From JAYTQQ01 sp043746635 (GTDB lineage Bacteria; Bdellovibrionota; Bdellovibrionia; Bdellovibrionales; JAMPXM01), in the NCBI GenBank assembly GCA_043746635.1, contig JAYTQQ010000226.1, positions 1 through 11,883 on the forward strand: a stretch of DNA of 11,883 nucleotides, read 5' to 3'. The translations under genes were made by a program, and so were the position numbers. How positions within the stretch are numbered: position 1 is the first letter of the stretch; each line of letters starts with the position of its first letter. The notes beneath the pieces were generated by a model that did not search any database, had not been told where the DNA came from, and worked only from the letters and a program-made list of their open reading frames with translations. Shown here in pieces: positions 5,884 to 11,883 of this stretch.

Positions 5884-8352
5884 ATGGGTTTGTTCGCACT
5901 CTCATTATTCAGTTGTAACCTTTCCTCTCATGGACCAACAAGTTCATCGAATGACACTATTGCGTTCTCTGGAACGCAGGCGGACTGTATCAATACGGCT
6001 CTTCCCAATTTGCAAAACTTTTTCAATGCGCAAGCTTCAGACGAGCAAGTGGCTCAGACATGGGAATGTCTAAATGGCGCCGTTCAGACATTTGAAAGAT
6101 TTGTAAGACCGAGTGATCAGACAACTGATTTTACTCCCGATGAGTTTCGTTCTTTCGTCCAAAAGTATTTCATGGGTAGCCTTACGATCAGCGATTCATT
6201 GCTCACTGAATTCATGCGTATCAAGCAAGTTCTCGTGGGCGGAACGATGGATAAAATCACACACGGTGATCTCCTCAAGATTGAATCTTTCTTAACCGGT
6301 ATAGAAAAAGAAGCGCGTGCGATTAATCCTCATATGAAGGTCATCGTGAACGTCATGAATACATCTGCGGTGACAGTCAATGAAGTTGACGTCAATTACG
6401 CCGAATCCCAAATGATTGAGTCCGCAACCAATATCGGAAAGCTTTTTAACGGATCTCAAAATCCTTATAATGTATCAGATTTTCAAACTTTCATGACGGA
6501 GCTATCGGCGCTTTATGATCAGCTCGGACATCACTGGGATGGACCCAACTACATCATCGCTAAACTCGGTGCTTTTTCAAATGCGAAGGCTTTTTTCTTG
6601 AGACCTTCTCCAACGAGTATCGCGGCGACCGAATGGCCAGAGCTTCTCGGTACGGCTTCTCAAATTTTTGGGATTTGGATGCGGGTCAGCTATATTTTGA
6701 ATCCGACAGATCGACTCACGACAGGTTATGGTCTCTCGCAGCTCATATTAACGCTACATAAAGGTTTTGATATCTTGCAGACATCGATGAACCGAAAAGC
6801 AAACAGTCAAATCGATTTCGAAGTTTTCAACAACTTACTCACAACTGTTTTTGATTTGGGGTTGATCAGCAATCCTCATCTCGTGAAAAATACTCTTTTA
6901 AATTTGGCCGCACCGATTTTCTTTAAAGTTTATAGCCCCGCGACGGTGGGAGTTCGTGTCGTTCCTTCGGGAATTGACACTCGAATATTCGCGCTGATGC
7001 TAAATGATTTTGATGGTTGGGCAGAGATGCAGCAGCTCTATGATTCTGTAGCGCAAGGCTTGCCGACCCCGCAGAGTAATCCGTCGTTGACGCAACTTCA
7101 AACCATCTGGAAAACCCTGACTCCCGTGCATACTCAGCCGTATCAAGAAATTTCAGATTTTTTTGCGAGAAAGTATCCGCAACAGTTTAATTCGAATGGA
7201 ACCCTGATCTTTGAAAAAAATATTTCGGGAATGCCAGTCGATCAAGCGGCTTTCACCGGCATTAACTGGCGCCGCCTTTTCGTTTCGGCCCTCGTTCGCG
7301 GATATGCCGAAGATCCAAGTTATCACTACACAGGCGTCACCGAAGATCAATTTCATCAATTTTATCTCGACGTTAATCAACTAGGTATTGATTTGAAATT
7401 TTTAGATTCAAGAACTCCGAATATTTGGAGCAGTCTCTTTTTATACGCGCACGTCTTTTTATATTCCTCGAATACGAGCGCTCGTTTAGGTTTCGAGCAG
7501 GGTATGGACATTATTTCGTATTCGATGTCGGCATCAAAAATGTCGAATCGTGCGTATGCCGATCTCGCGGCTAATTGTCCAAACTTACAACTCGATGTCT
7601 ATAATTTACCGATGATCGATGTGAATTGTTACCGGCTCAATCTCAGACAAAAATTTTCGATCTATTTTCAAGAAATGCCTCATTGGGTGAAAGCATTTAA
7701 CTCTTGGAATGACTCTCAGTGGAACGATTTTATCGTCAGCATAGAGACCCTTGCCCGCGTTCATGGAAATTCGAATCTGCCGATGGAATCGGCAGATCTC
7801 TCTAAAATGTCAAATGTCTTTGGTTATATTGAAAGTGTGTACGTGATGGATGATAAAGACAATTCAGACACGATCAATCTTACTGAATCTATGAGTTTTT
7901 ATCCTTTAATCGTTGGTTCTCTTGTTAAAACCACAGGGATTAATAATGATACGCTCAACGAAACTATTTTTACTTATATTATGAAGTTCGGAACCGCTCC
8001 TTCTGAGACGGCACTGAGCCTCGCCAAACTTTATTTATGGAAGCTCGAAAAGAGTTTTTGGGCTTACGAAGAGGATCGCATTCAAATGATTAAAGTTTTA
8101 AATGCGCTTTCGAGTGCCAATCGCCCACCTATGCATGCCATGAGTTTGGTTCAAAATCCGATGAGTGAAAAAGTCATGATTGCGCGAAATCCGGCAATGT
8201 CGACGATGACGATCGCAAATCCAAATGTGCAGGCTTATATTGAAGGAGTCTTTGCGAACTTTTCGCAAGTTGCAGATTTAACCACTCTATTTGCGGACCC
8301 TCTAGATCGAATCAGAATTAGATTATTCGAAGAGGATCTGGCCAAGCACTGA
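5884..8352 (+). CDS. large lipoprotein of unknown function with EF-hand-like loop
   Basis: The product has 822 residues if translated from the ATG at 5884. The lipobox LFSC places the lipidated Cys at residue 11, followed by Asn and a Ser/Thr-rich linker. The signal is unusually short and lacks a positive charge. The frame is open upstream to a TGA at 5845, and an ATT at 5866 preceded by GGGGG (5857-5861 region) would give M-S-K-I-I-L in front, a proper lipoprotein signal; this is only a possibility. After the linker the protein is mostly helical, without membrane segments, and matches no family I know. Residues 657-668 (DKDNSDTINLTE) fit the 12-residue EF-hand loop at positions 1, 3, 5, 8 and 12, with Asp in place of Gly at position 6, and hydrophobic stretches flank it. 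Weaker helix-loop motifs occur near residues 78-95 and at 7297-7370. Probably a periplasmic or surface lipoprotein. Confidence 0.8.
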   Translation: MGLFALSLFSCNLSSHGPTSSSNDTIAFSGTQADCINTALPNLQNFFNAQASDEQVAQTWECLNGAVQTFERFVRPSDQTTDFTPDEFRSFVQKYFMGSLTISDSLLTEFMRIKQVLVGGTMDKITHGDLLKIESFLTGIEKEARAINPHMKVIVNVMNTSAVTVNEVDVNYAESQMIESATNIGKLFNGSQNPYNVSDFQTFMTELSALYDQLGHHWDGPNYIIAKLGAFSNAKAFFLRPSPTSIAATEWPELLGTASQIFGIWMRVSYILNPTDRLTTGYGLSQLILTLHKGFDILQTSMNRKANSQIDFEVFNNLLTTVFDLGLISNPHLVKNTLLNLAAPIFFKVYSPATVGVRVVPSGIDTRIFALMLNDFDGWAEMQQLYDSVAQGLPTPQSNPSLTQLQTIWKTLTPVHTQPYQEISDFFARKYPQQFNSNGTLIFEKNISGMPVDQAAFTGINWRRLFVSALVRGYAEDPSYHYTGVTEDQFHQFYLDVNQLGIDLKFLDSRTPNIWSSLFLYAHVFLYSSNTSARLGFEQGMDIISYSMSASKMSNRAYADLAANCPNLQLDVYNLPMIDVNCYRLNLRQKFSIYFQEMPHWVKAFNSWNDSQWNDFIVSIETLARVHGNSNLPMESADLSKMSNVFGYIESVYVMDDKDNSDTINLTESMSFYPLIVGSLVKTTGINNDTLNETIFTYIMKFGTAPSETALSLAKLYLWKLEKSFWAYEEDRIQMIKVLNALSSANRPPMHAMSLVQNPMSEKVMIARNPAMSTMTIANPNVQAYIEGVFANFSQVADLTTLFADPLDRIRIRLFEEDLAKH

Positions 8353-8368
8353 GGCCTCGTCTGGTCAT

Positions 8369-9382
8369 CTAGTTTACTTCAAGATCAATCATCACAATTT
8401 CAGGAAATTCTTTGTGAATATCGGCTTCGAGTTTGTTGATTTCGCGGCCCACGGTGCGCACCATGCGCTCGGCAGTCTCAACTAAAATATAAGTTGGATC
8501 ATCACCGCGCCTGATAAGCTCGGCATCTTTTTCAATTTGCTGGCGGTTGATTAAAATTCCGCCGTGAAATTCGACCTCAATCGAAAGTCTCACTCGGCCA
8601 GGTGCTAGGACCGCAGTTTTTAAGCTCGCTACGTGTTCAACTGACGGGTAGCTTTCAACGAATTCGCGAATGCTGGTCTCCCAATCGATGCTCGCCGAAA
8701 CTCCCATAAGGATGCGTCCGTTGGCGACGGCCAAAACAACTGCCATCACGCCCATTAGGCAACCAATGATCGTGGCTGCGATTGCATCGGGAACATGCGT
8801 GTGGTTTCGCTGCGAAAACCAAATTCCGATAAAAGCGAGAAGTACTCCGAGAACGGCGAGAGAATCTTCAAGAAAAACAGCAACCGAAGTTGGATTATCT
8901 CCGTTGATAATGAATTGCCAGAAGCTTTTGTCACCACGGTTTTCGATAATAGATTGGATGCCCACAAATAAAGAATAGCCTTCGGCCAAAAGAGAAAAGC
9001 ATAAAATTATAATCGGAATTTCATAAGAAGCGTTTGGCACTGTGGTCTGCGGGTAAATAATAGACTGAATGCCGTGGTAAGTGGTGAATCCAAATCCGAC
9101 GAAGAAAATTCCCATGGCGGAAACGAGATTCCAAATATAGCGAGCTTGGCCTTTTCCCCACGGGTAAGTTCTGGTCGGTTTACCGGCACCATGTTGAATT
9201 CCGACGAAGAGTAAAACTTGATTGAGAGTATCGGCAAGCGAATGAACTGCTTCGGCAAGCATAGATGGAGAGAAACTTAAATACCAACCGATAAACTTCG
9301 CGATCGTTACTAAAAAATTAGCGCTGACGGCAGCGATGACGGCTTTAAGAGATTGGTTGTGAGCTTTCGTATGCAGAGGCAT
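8369..9382 (-). CDS. cation diffusion facilitator transporter, SLC30A9/ZnT9-like branch
   Basis: This 337-residue protein has about six membrane helices and a C-terminal cytosolic domain of roughly 100 residues. The TM2 metal site AEAVHSLADTLNQ carries the HxxxD pair H47/D51. The YPWGKGQARYIWNLVSA stretch (73-89) is typical of the ZnT9-like branch. In TM5 the usual HxxxD reads LEDSLAVLG, with E172 and D173 in place of His and the later Asp replaced by Ala, also usual for this branch as I recall it. CDF proteins export divalent metals (zinc, iron, manganese, cobalt) in exchange for protons; the metal cannot be predicted here. The ATG at 9382 lies six bases after a TAAAAT -10 box and lacks a Shine-Dalgarno, so it is probably leaderless. 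The stop is 16 bases from that of the converging lipoprotein gene. A second, different CDF lies at 10500-11513. Confidence 0.92.
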   Translation of the reverse strand: MPLHTKAHNQSLKAVIAAVSANFLVTIAKFIGWYLSFSPSMLAEAVHSLADTLNQVLLFVGIQHGAGKPTRTYPWGKGQARYIWNLVSAMGIFFVGFGFTTYHGIQSIIYPQTTVPNASYEIPIIILCFSLLAEGYSLFVGIQSIIENRGDKSFWQFIINGDNPTSVAVFLEDSLAVLGVLLAFIGIWFSQRNHTHVPDAIAATIIGCLMGVMAVVLAVANGRILMGVSASIDWETSIREFVESYPSVEHVASLKTAVLAPGRVRLSIEVEFHGGILINRQQIEKDAELIRRGDDPTYILVETAERMVRTVGREINKLEADIHKEFPEIVMIDLEVN

Positions 9383-9416
9383 CAGAGAATTTTATATGGT
9401 ACAGCGTACAATGCAA
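9382..9416 (-). promoter_or_regulatory. sigma70-like leaderless promoter of the ZnT9-like CDF gene
   Basis: On the bottom strand TTGCAT (9416-9411) is followed after 16 bp by TAAAAT (9394-9389), then six bases to the ATG at 9382. The expected start site falls on the A of the ATG. Confidence 0.6.
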
Positions 9417-9437
9417 CCTATTGACGCAGGTAAATGG

Positions 9438-9451
9438 TCCTGAATTCAGGA
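9438..9451. repeat. 14-bp perfect palindrome between divergent CDF and cyclase genes
   Basis: TCCTGAATTCAGGA is a perfect 14-bp palindrome with no spacer. It lies 22 bp upstream of the -35 of the leftward CDF gene and about 75 bp upstream of the cyclase start. This is a good position for a regulator acting on both. No T-run follows, so it is not a terminator. Confidence 0.6.
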
Positions 9452-9476
9452 TGAGATCCATTGTATACCTCTCATT

Positions 9477-9518
9477 TATAATCTAGTCTCCACAAAGAGG
9501 GACAAAATTTTTTAGACT
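9477..9518 (+). promoter_or_regulatory. candidate -10 boxes for the cyclase-CDF-trmB operon
   Basis: Two candidates exist. A perfect TATAAT at 9477-9482 would give a leader of about 36 bases but has no -35 at the right spacing. TAGACT at 9513-9518 ends six bases before the ATG at 9525, matching the leaderless spacing seen elsewhere, but also lacks a -35. An activator-dependent promoter is one way to explain the missing -35; the choice is open. Confidence 0.35.
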
Positions 9519-9524
9519 AAAGAG

Positions 9525-10490
9525 ATGCAAATAGAAGTACCGACCTACATACGCCAAATTTTAGTCGTCGATGACGATCTCGATAATATCAAGATTCTCA
9601 CCGAGACTCTTCGCTTTGAGGGCTACCAAGTTGATTTCGCAACGACCGGTGAAGAAGCCCTCATCAAAGTTGCCGATAAACTTCCAGATCTAATTTTGCT
9701 CGACATCAACTTGAGTGGCATAGATGGATTTGATGTTTTAAAAGATATTGGCCGTCGAGATACTTACGTTTCGATCATTTTCATTAGCGCCCGTAGTAGC
9801 ACCTCAGATGTCGTAACCGGTCTTGATGCGGGTGCCGATGATTATATTTGTAAGCCATTCGAGCCCATAGAGATGCTTGCTCGCGTGAGAGCTCAGCTCC
9901 GCATAAAAGATTTGACCGACAAGTTAGCGATCGCGAATAAAAAACTTTTAGAATTAGTCGACGTCGATGATCTCACTGGTCTTTTTAACATGCGATCGAT
10001 GTACGTGCGTATCGAAGCTGAACTGATCAGGGTTCGAAGATATGGCCGCACCATGGCGGTCGTCATGATGGATTTGGATAGCTTTAAAAAAGTAAATGAT
10101 GAGTACGACCACGTGTTCGGTAGCTTTGTATTGTCAAATATTGGCCGCATTGTCAGAGAAAATATTAGACAAGTCGATTTCGCAGCTAGATACGGCGGAG
10201 ACGAATTTATGATCGTTCTTACCGAAACTGGTCGGGAAGGTGCCATCATTTTTGCCGAAAGACTTCGAAAAGCGATTCAGTCATTTGAGTTCAAATCTGG
10301 CGAACTTTCTTGCAAACTCACTTCGAGTATCGGTATTGCAATGGGAGATCTCAGTTTTGTTGACCTCGAAGGAAAAGATTTGGTTCGAAGGGCCGACCAC
10401 GCCCTCTACGCAGCAAAAGGCGCCGGCAAAAATTGTGTAAAAGTTTTCGACCTTTCAAAGCAAGGTGACAGCGATCTCGAAGGCAGCTAG
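9525..10490 (+). CDS. REC-GGDEF cyclase of the Hypr type (predicted 3',3'-cGAMP / c-di-GMP synthase)
   Basis: The product has 321 residues. The receiver domain (11-125) has acidic residues D16-D18, phosphoacceptor D60, switch Ser88 and Lys110. A short helix (126-145) leads to a GGDEF domain (146-310) starting at DDLTGLFN. The metal-binding D183, the guanine-contacting N191, the signature GGDEF (224-228) and an RxxD inhibitory site (R215, D218) five residues before it are all present, so the domain looks catalytically intact. The usual GHxxGD motif reads DHVFGS: by alignment with PleD, the guanine-selecting Asp344 is Ser200. This Asp-to-Ser change marks Hypr GGDEF enzymes such as Geobacter GacA and Bdellovibrio Bd0367, which make cyclic AMP-GMP as well as c-di-GMP. 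Phosphorylation of D60 probably drives dimerisation and activity. It heads an operon with a CDF transporter and trmB. Catalytic product is inferred, not shown. Confidence 0.9.
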   Translation: MQIEVPTYIRQILVVDDDLDNIKILTETLRFEGYQVDFATTGEEALIKVADKLPDLILLDINLSGIDGFDVLKDIGRRDTYVSIIFISARSSTSDVVTGLDAGADDYICKPFEPIEMLARVRAQLRIKDLTDKLAIANKKLLELVDVDDLTGLFNMRSMYVRIEAELIRVRRYGRTMAVVMMDLDSFKKVNDEYDHVFGSFVLSNIGRIVRENIRQVDFAARYGGDEFMIVLTETGREGAIIFAERLRKAIQSFEFKSGELSCKLTSSIGIAMGDLSFVDLEGKDLVRRADHALYAAKGAGKNCVKVFDLSKQGDSDLEGS

Positions 10491-10492
10491 GA
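10489..10492 (+). promoter_or_regulatory. Shine-Dalgarno of the second CDF gene
   Basis: AGGA overlaps the last two bases of the cyclase TAG stop and lies seven bases before the ATG at 10500. The overlap suggests coupled translation within the operon and supports this start. Confidence 0.6.
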
Positions 10493-10499
10493 TGCGCCC

Positions 10500-11513
10500 A
10501 TGCCGGTTCACCTTTCTGCTAAAAAGAACGCGAGTTACTTCTATTTTCTCGGAAGTATATTAGTCCTCGTCATTAAGACGTGGGCTTATTTTCAAACTCA
10601 TTCTCAAGCCATTTTCTCGGATGCCGTTGAAAGTATTATCAATGTCGCGGCGGCACTCGTCAGCATTTGGTCTGTTCATATTTCAGCGAAGCCTGCCGAT
10701 CAAGATCACCCTTACGGGCATGGCAAAATCGAATATTTTTCGAGCGCTTTTGAGGGCGGGATGATCGCGGTCGCCGCAGTCTTGATCGGCTATGAAGCGG
10801 TGAGCACGCTCATTCATGGAAGTGAAATTCGTGGCCTTACTCAAGGCATCGGGCTCATGATTCTAGCGACCGGAACGAATCTACTCTTAGGGGTTTATCT
10901 TCTGAGGGTCGCTAAAAAATATCGATCGATCACGTTGAAAGCGAGCGGTCTGCATGTGCTTTCTGATTTTTGGACCACCGCCGGGGTTATCGTCAGCATC
11001 GGGCTCATCATCGTCTTCAAAATCGATTGGATCGATCCAGTTTGTGCATTGCTGATTGCTCTTTTCTTGGCGAAGATGGGTTACTACCTCGTCAAACAAT
11101 CGGTGAGCGGTTTACTTGATGCCGAAGATAAACATATCTTGATGAGTATCAAAGAAATAATTTCTCAAGACGAGCACCCGGGCATCATTCAAGTTCATCA
11201 TTGTCGAATCATGCGCTCGGGGAGTTATCACCATATTGATGCACACGCGGTTGTTCCCGAGTTTTGGAATGTTCTCGAAGCCCATATGAAAACAGAAGAC
11301 TTTGAAAAACGCATGATCGAGAAATATCCATATGACGGTGAACTTCACCTCCACATGGACCCTTGCCGTCGTGCTTACTGCACAGTCTGCGATTTCTATG
11401 CTTGTCCGATTCGTCGCAAGCCATTTGTTCAGAAACTTGAACTTACGATCGAAGATTTAGTGAGTCCTGAAGAGCCAGAAATTTTTCGTCGGTTAGGCGA
11501 TCATCCGAGTTAA
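10500..11513 (+). CDS. cation diffusion facilitator transporter with C-terminal four-Cys cluster
   Basis: This 337-residue protein belongs to the main CDF family and differs clearly from the ZnT9-like copy at 8369-9382. The TM2 site is DAVESIINV, with E44 and N48 where most CDFs have His/Asp and Asp. The TM5 site LHVLSD keeps H152 and D156. The loop QDHPYGHGKIE (68-78) is the conserved interdomain metal-site region. The cytosolic domain (about 205-290) is rich in His (VHH at 232-234, HH at 244-245, HLH at 283-285). It is followed by DPC-x4-C-x2-C-x4-CPIR with C289, C294, C297 and C302, a likely structural or regulatory metal site. The ExxxN pair suggests altered metal preference, perhaps iron or manganese, but this is a guess. 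It begins 9 bases after the cyclase stop and ends 1 base before trmB, so all three are probably one operon. Confidence 0.92.
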   Translation: MPVHLSAKKNASYFYFLGSILVLVIKTWAYFQTHSQAIFSDAVESIINVAAALVSIWSVHISAKPADQDHPYGHGKIEYFSSAFEGGMIAVAAVLIGYEAVSTLIHGSEIRGLTQGIGLMILATGTNLLLGVYLLRVAKKYRSITLKASGLHVLSDFWTTAGVIVSIGLIIVFKIDWIDPVCALLIALFLAKMGYYLVKQSVSGLLDAEDKHILMSIKEIISQDEHPGIIQVHHCRIMRSGSYHHIDAHAVVPEFWNVLEAHMKTEDFEKRMIEKYPYDGELHLHMDPCRRAYCTVCDFYACPIRRKPFVQKLELTIEDLVSPEEPEIFRRLGDHPS

Positions 11514-11514
11514 T

Positions 11515-11883
11515 ATGACGAAAACAAAAGCGTTCGAAAACGCAGCCAAAGGCCATCCGAATATATATGTCGAAAAACTTTATCAGGAGTTTAAAGGCAT
11601 CGCCTTTGATGAAGAAGACGCTCCAAGGCTTAAGGGTCAATGGCGCAAGCTTGGCTTTAAAAAGCTCGCTCCGAGTATCAGTGATGAATCTCCTCTTGAT
11701 CTTGAAATCGGCACCGGTAACGGTTATCATTTTGCGCATCTCGCGCAAAAGAATGTCGACCGGTTTGTGGTCGGTATCGAACTTAAATTTAAACCGCTTG
11801 TTCAATCGATTCGTCGTGCCATGCGCGCCGGAAGTAAAAATGTATGCATCACTCGTTTTGATGCGAATTTACTGACACAGTTG
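11515..11883 (+). CDS. trmB: tRNA (guanine-N7-)-methyltransferase, 3' end beyond window
   Basis: The frame opens with ATG at 11515 and runs without a stop to the window end, giving 123 residues; the full family length is about 200-240. The visible part contains the SAM-binding motif LEIGTGNGYHFAHLA (about residues 63-77) and VGIELKFKPLVQSIRRA (about 87-103), both characteristic of TrmB, which methylates N7 of G46 in the variable loop of tRNA. The N-terminal segment NIYVEKLYQEF and the RLKGQWRKLGF stretch fit the family's entry region. It starts one base after the CDF stop, with only a weak CGAG-type ribosome site, so it is probably translated by coupling. No internal defect is visible. The link to the cyclase and CDF genes is likely shared transcription only. 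Confidence 0.9.
   Translation, partial: MTKTKAFENAAKGHPNIYVEKLYQEFKGIAFDEEDAPRLKGQWRKLGFKKLAPSISDESPLDLEIGTGNGYHFAHLAQKNVDRFVVGIELKFKPLVQSIRRAMRAGSKNVCITRFDANLLTQL

Noticed and set aside
8351..8358. GAGGCCTC palindrome between convergent genes as a terminator
   Set aside because: Four-base arms without a loop and no T-run on either strand.
9383..9524. c-di-GMP/cGAMP (GEMM-type) riboswitch upstream of the cyclase or CDF
   Set aside because: I looked for the conserved GEMM core and the paired stems and found none in this or the other intergenic gaps; the predicted leaders are also too short.
9525..10490. CBASS-type antiphage cyclase system
   Set aside because: The product may be 3',3'-cGAMP, but the enzyme is a GGDEF protein, not a CD-NTase, and no effector nuclease, phospholipase or ubiquitin-like accessory gene is adjacent.
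11567..11875. 102-codon rightward frame and the 120-codon leftward frame over the window end
   Set aside because: Both are shadows of trmB, whose own frame runs from 11515 without a stop to the edge and carries the SAM-binding motifs.

Overview
The window looks like ordinary chromosome from a Gram-negative bacterium, most likely a member of the Bdellovibrionota (Bdellovibrio-like). That assignment is inferred. It rests on outer-membrane beta-barrels, a lipobox protein, a GT9 LPS-type glycosyltransferase, moderate GC, and above all a REC-GGDEF protein with the Asp-to-Ser signature of 'Hypr' (3',3'-cGAMP-making) GGDEF enzymes, a family known from Geobacter and Bdellovibrio. I see no tRNA, rRNA, transposase, phage gene, integrase or CRISPR array.

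Layout. (1) 2-303, +: 3' end of a small exported protein gene, closed by a clear intrinsic terminator. (2) 1082-312, -: two-gene operon of a stand-alone CheY-like receiver and a small membrane-anchored protein. (3) 1136-1780, +: DedA-family membrane protein, sharing a 53-bp divergent promoter region with the receiver gene. (4) 2898-1777 (-) and 2977-4608 (+): a divergent pair of predicted outer-membrane beta-barrel proteins, one with a Pro/Ala-rich spacer, the other with a TolB/CsgG-like plus FlgT-C-like periplasmic half. (5) 5630-4605, -: GT9 heptosyltransferase-like enzyme. (6) 5631-5883: a 253-bp intergenic region with two inverted repeats. (7) 5884-8352, +: an unrecognised 822-residue lipoprotein with one very good EF-hand-like loop. 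(8) 9382-8369, -: ZnT9-like CDF cation transporter. (9) 9525-11883, +: an apparent operon of Hypr-type REC-GGDEF cyclase, a second CDF transporter with a Cys cluster, and TrmB (tRNA m7G46 methyltransferase, cut by the window end).

How it fits together. The third operon couples a probable cyclic-dinucleotide synthase to a metal transporter and a tRNA-modifying enzyme. A ZnT9-like CDF is divergent to it across a region with a 14-bp perfect palindrome. The rest is mostly envelope biology: DedA, two barrels, GT9 and a large lipoprotein. At least four genes at the head of a transcript carry sigma70-like -35/-10 boxes with the -10 six to nine bases before the ATG, which predicts leaderless or nearly leaderless mRNAs. 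Genes inside operons (312-689 and 10500-11513) have Shine-Dalgarno sequences instead. This pattern also decides several start codons. The most notable single gene is the Hypr-type GGDEF protein; the most notable genome-scale pattern is the recurrent leaderless promoter architecture.
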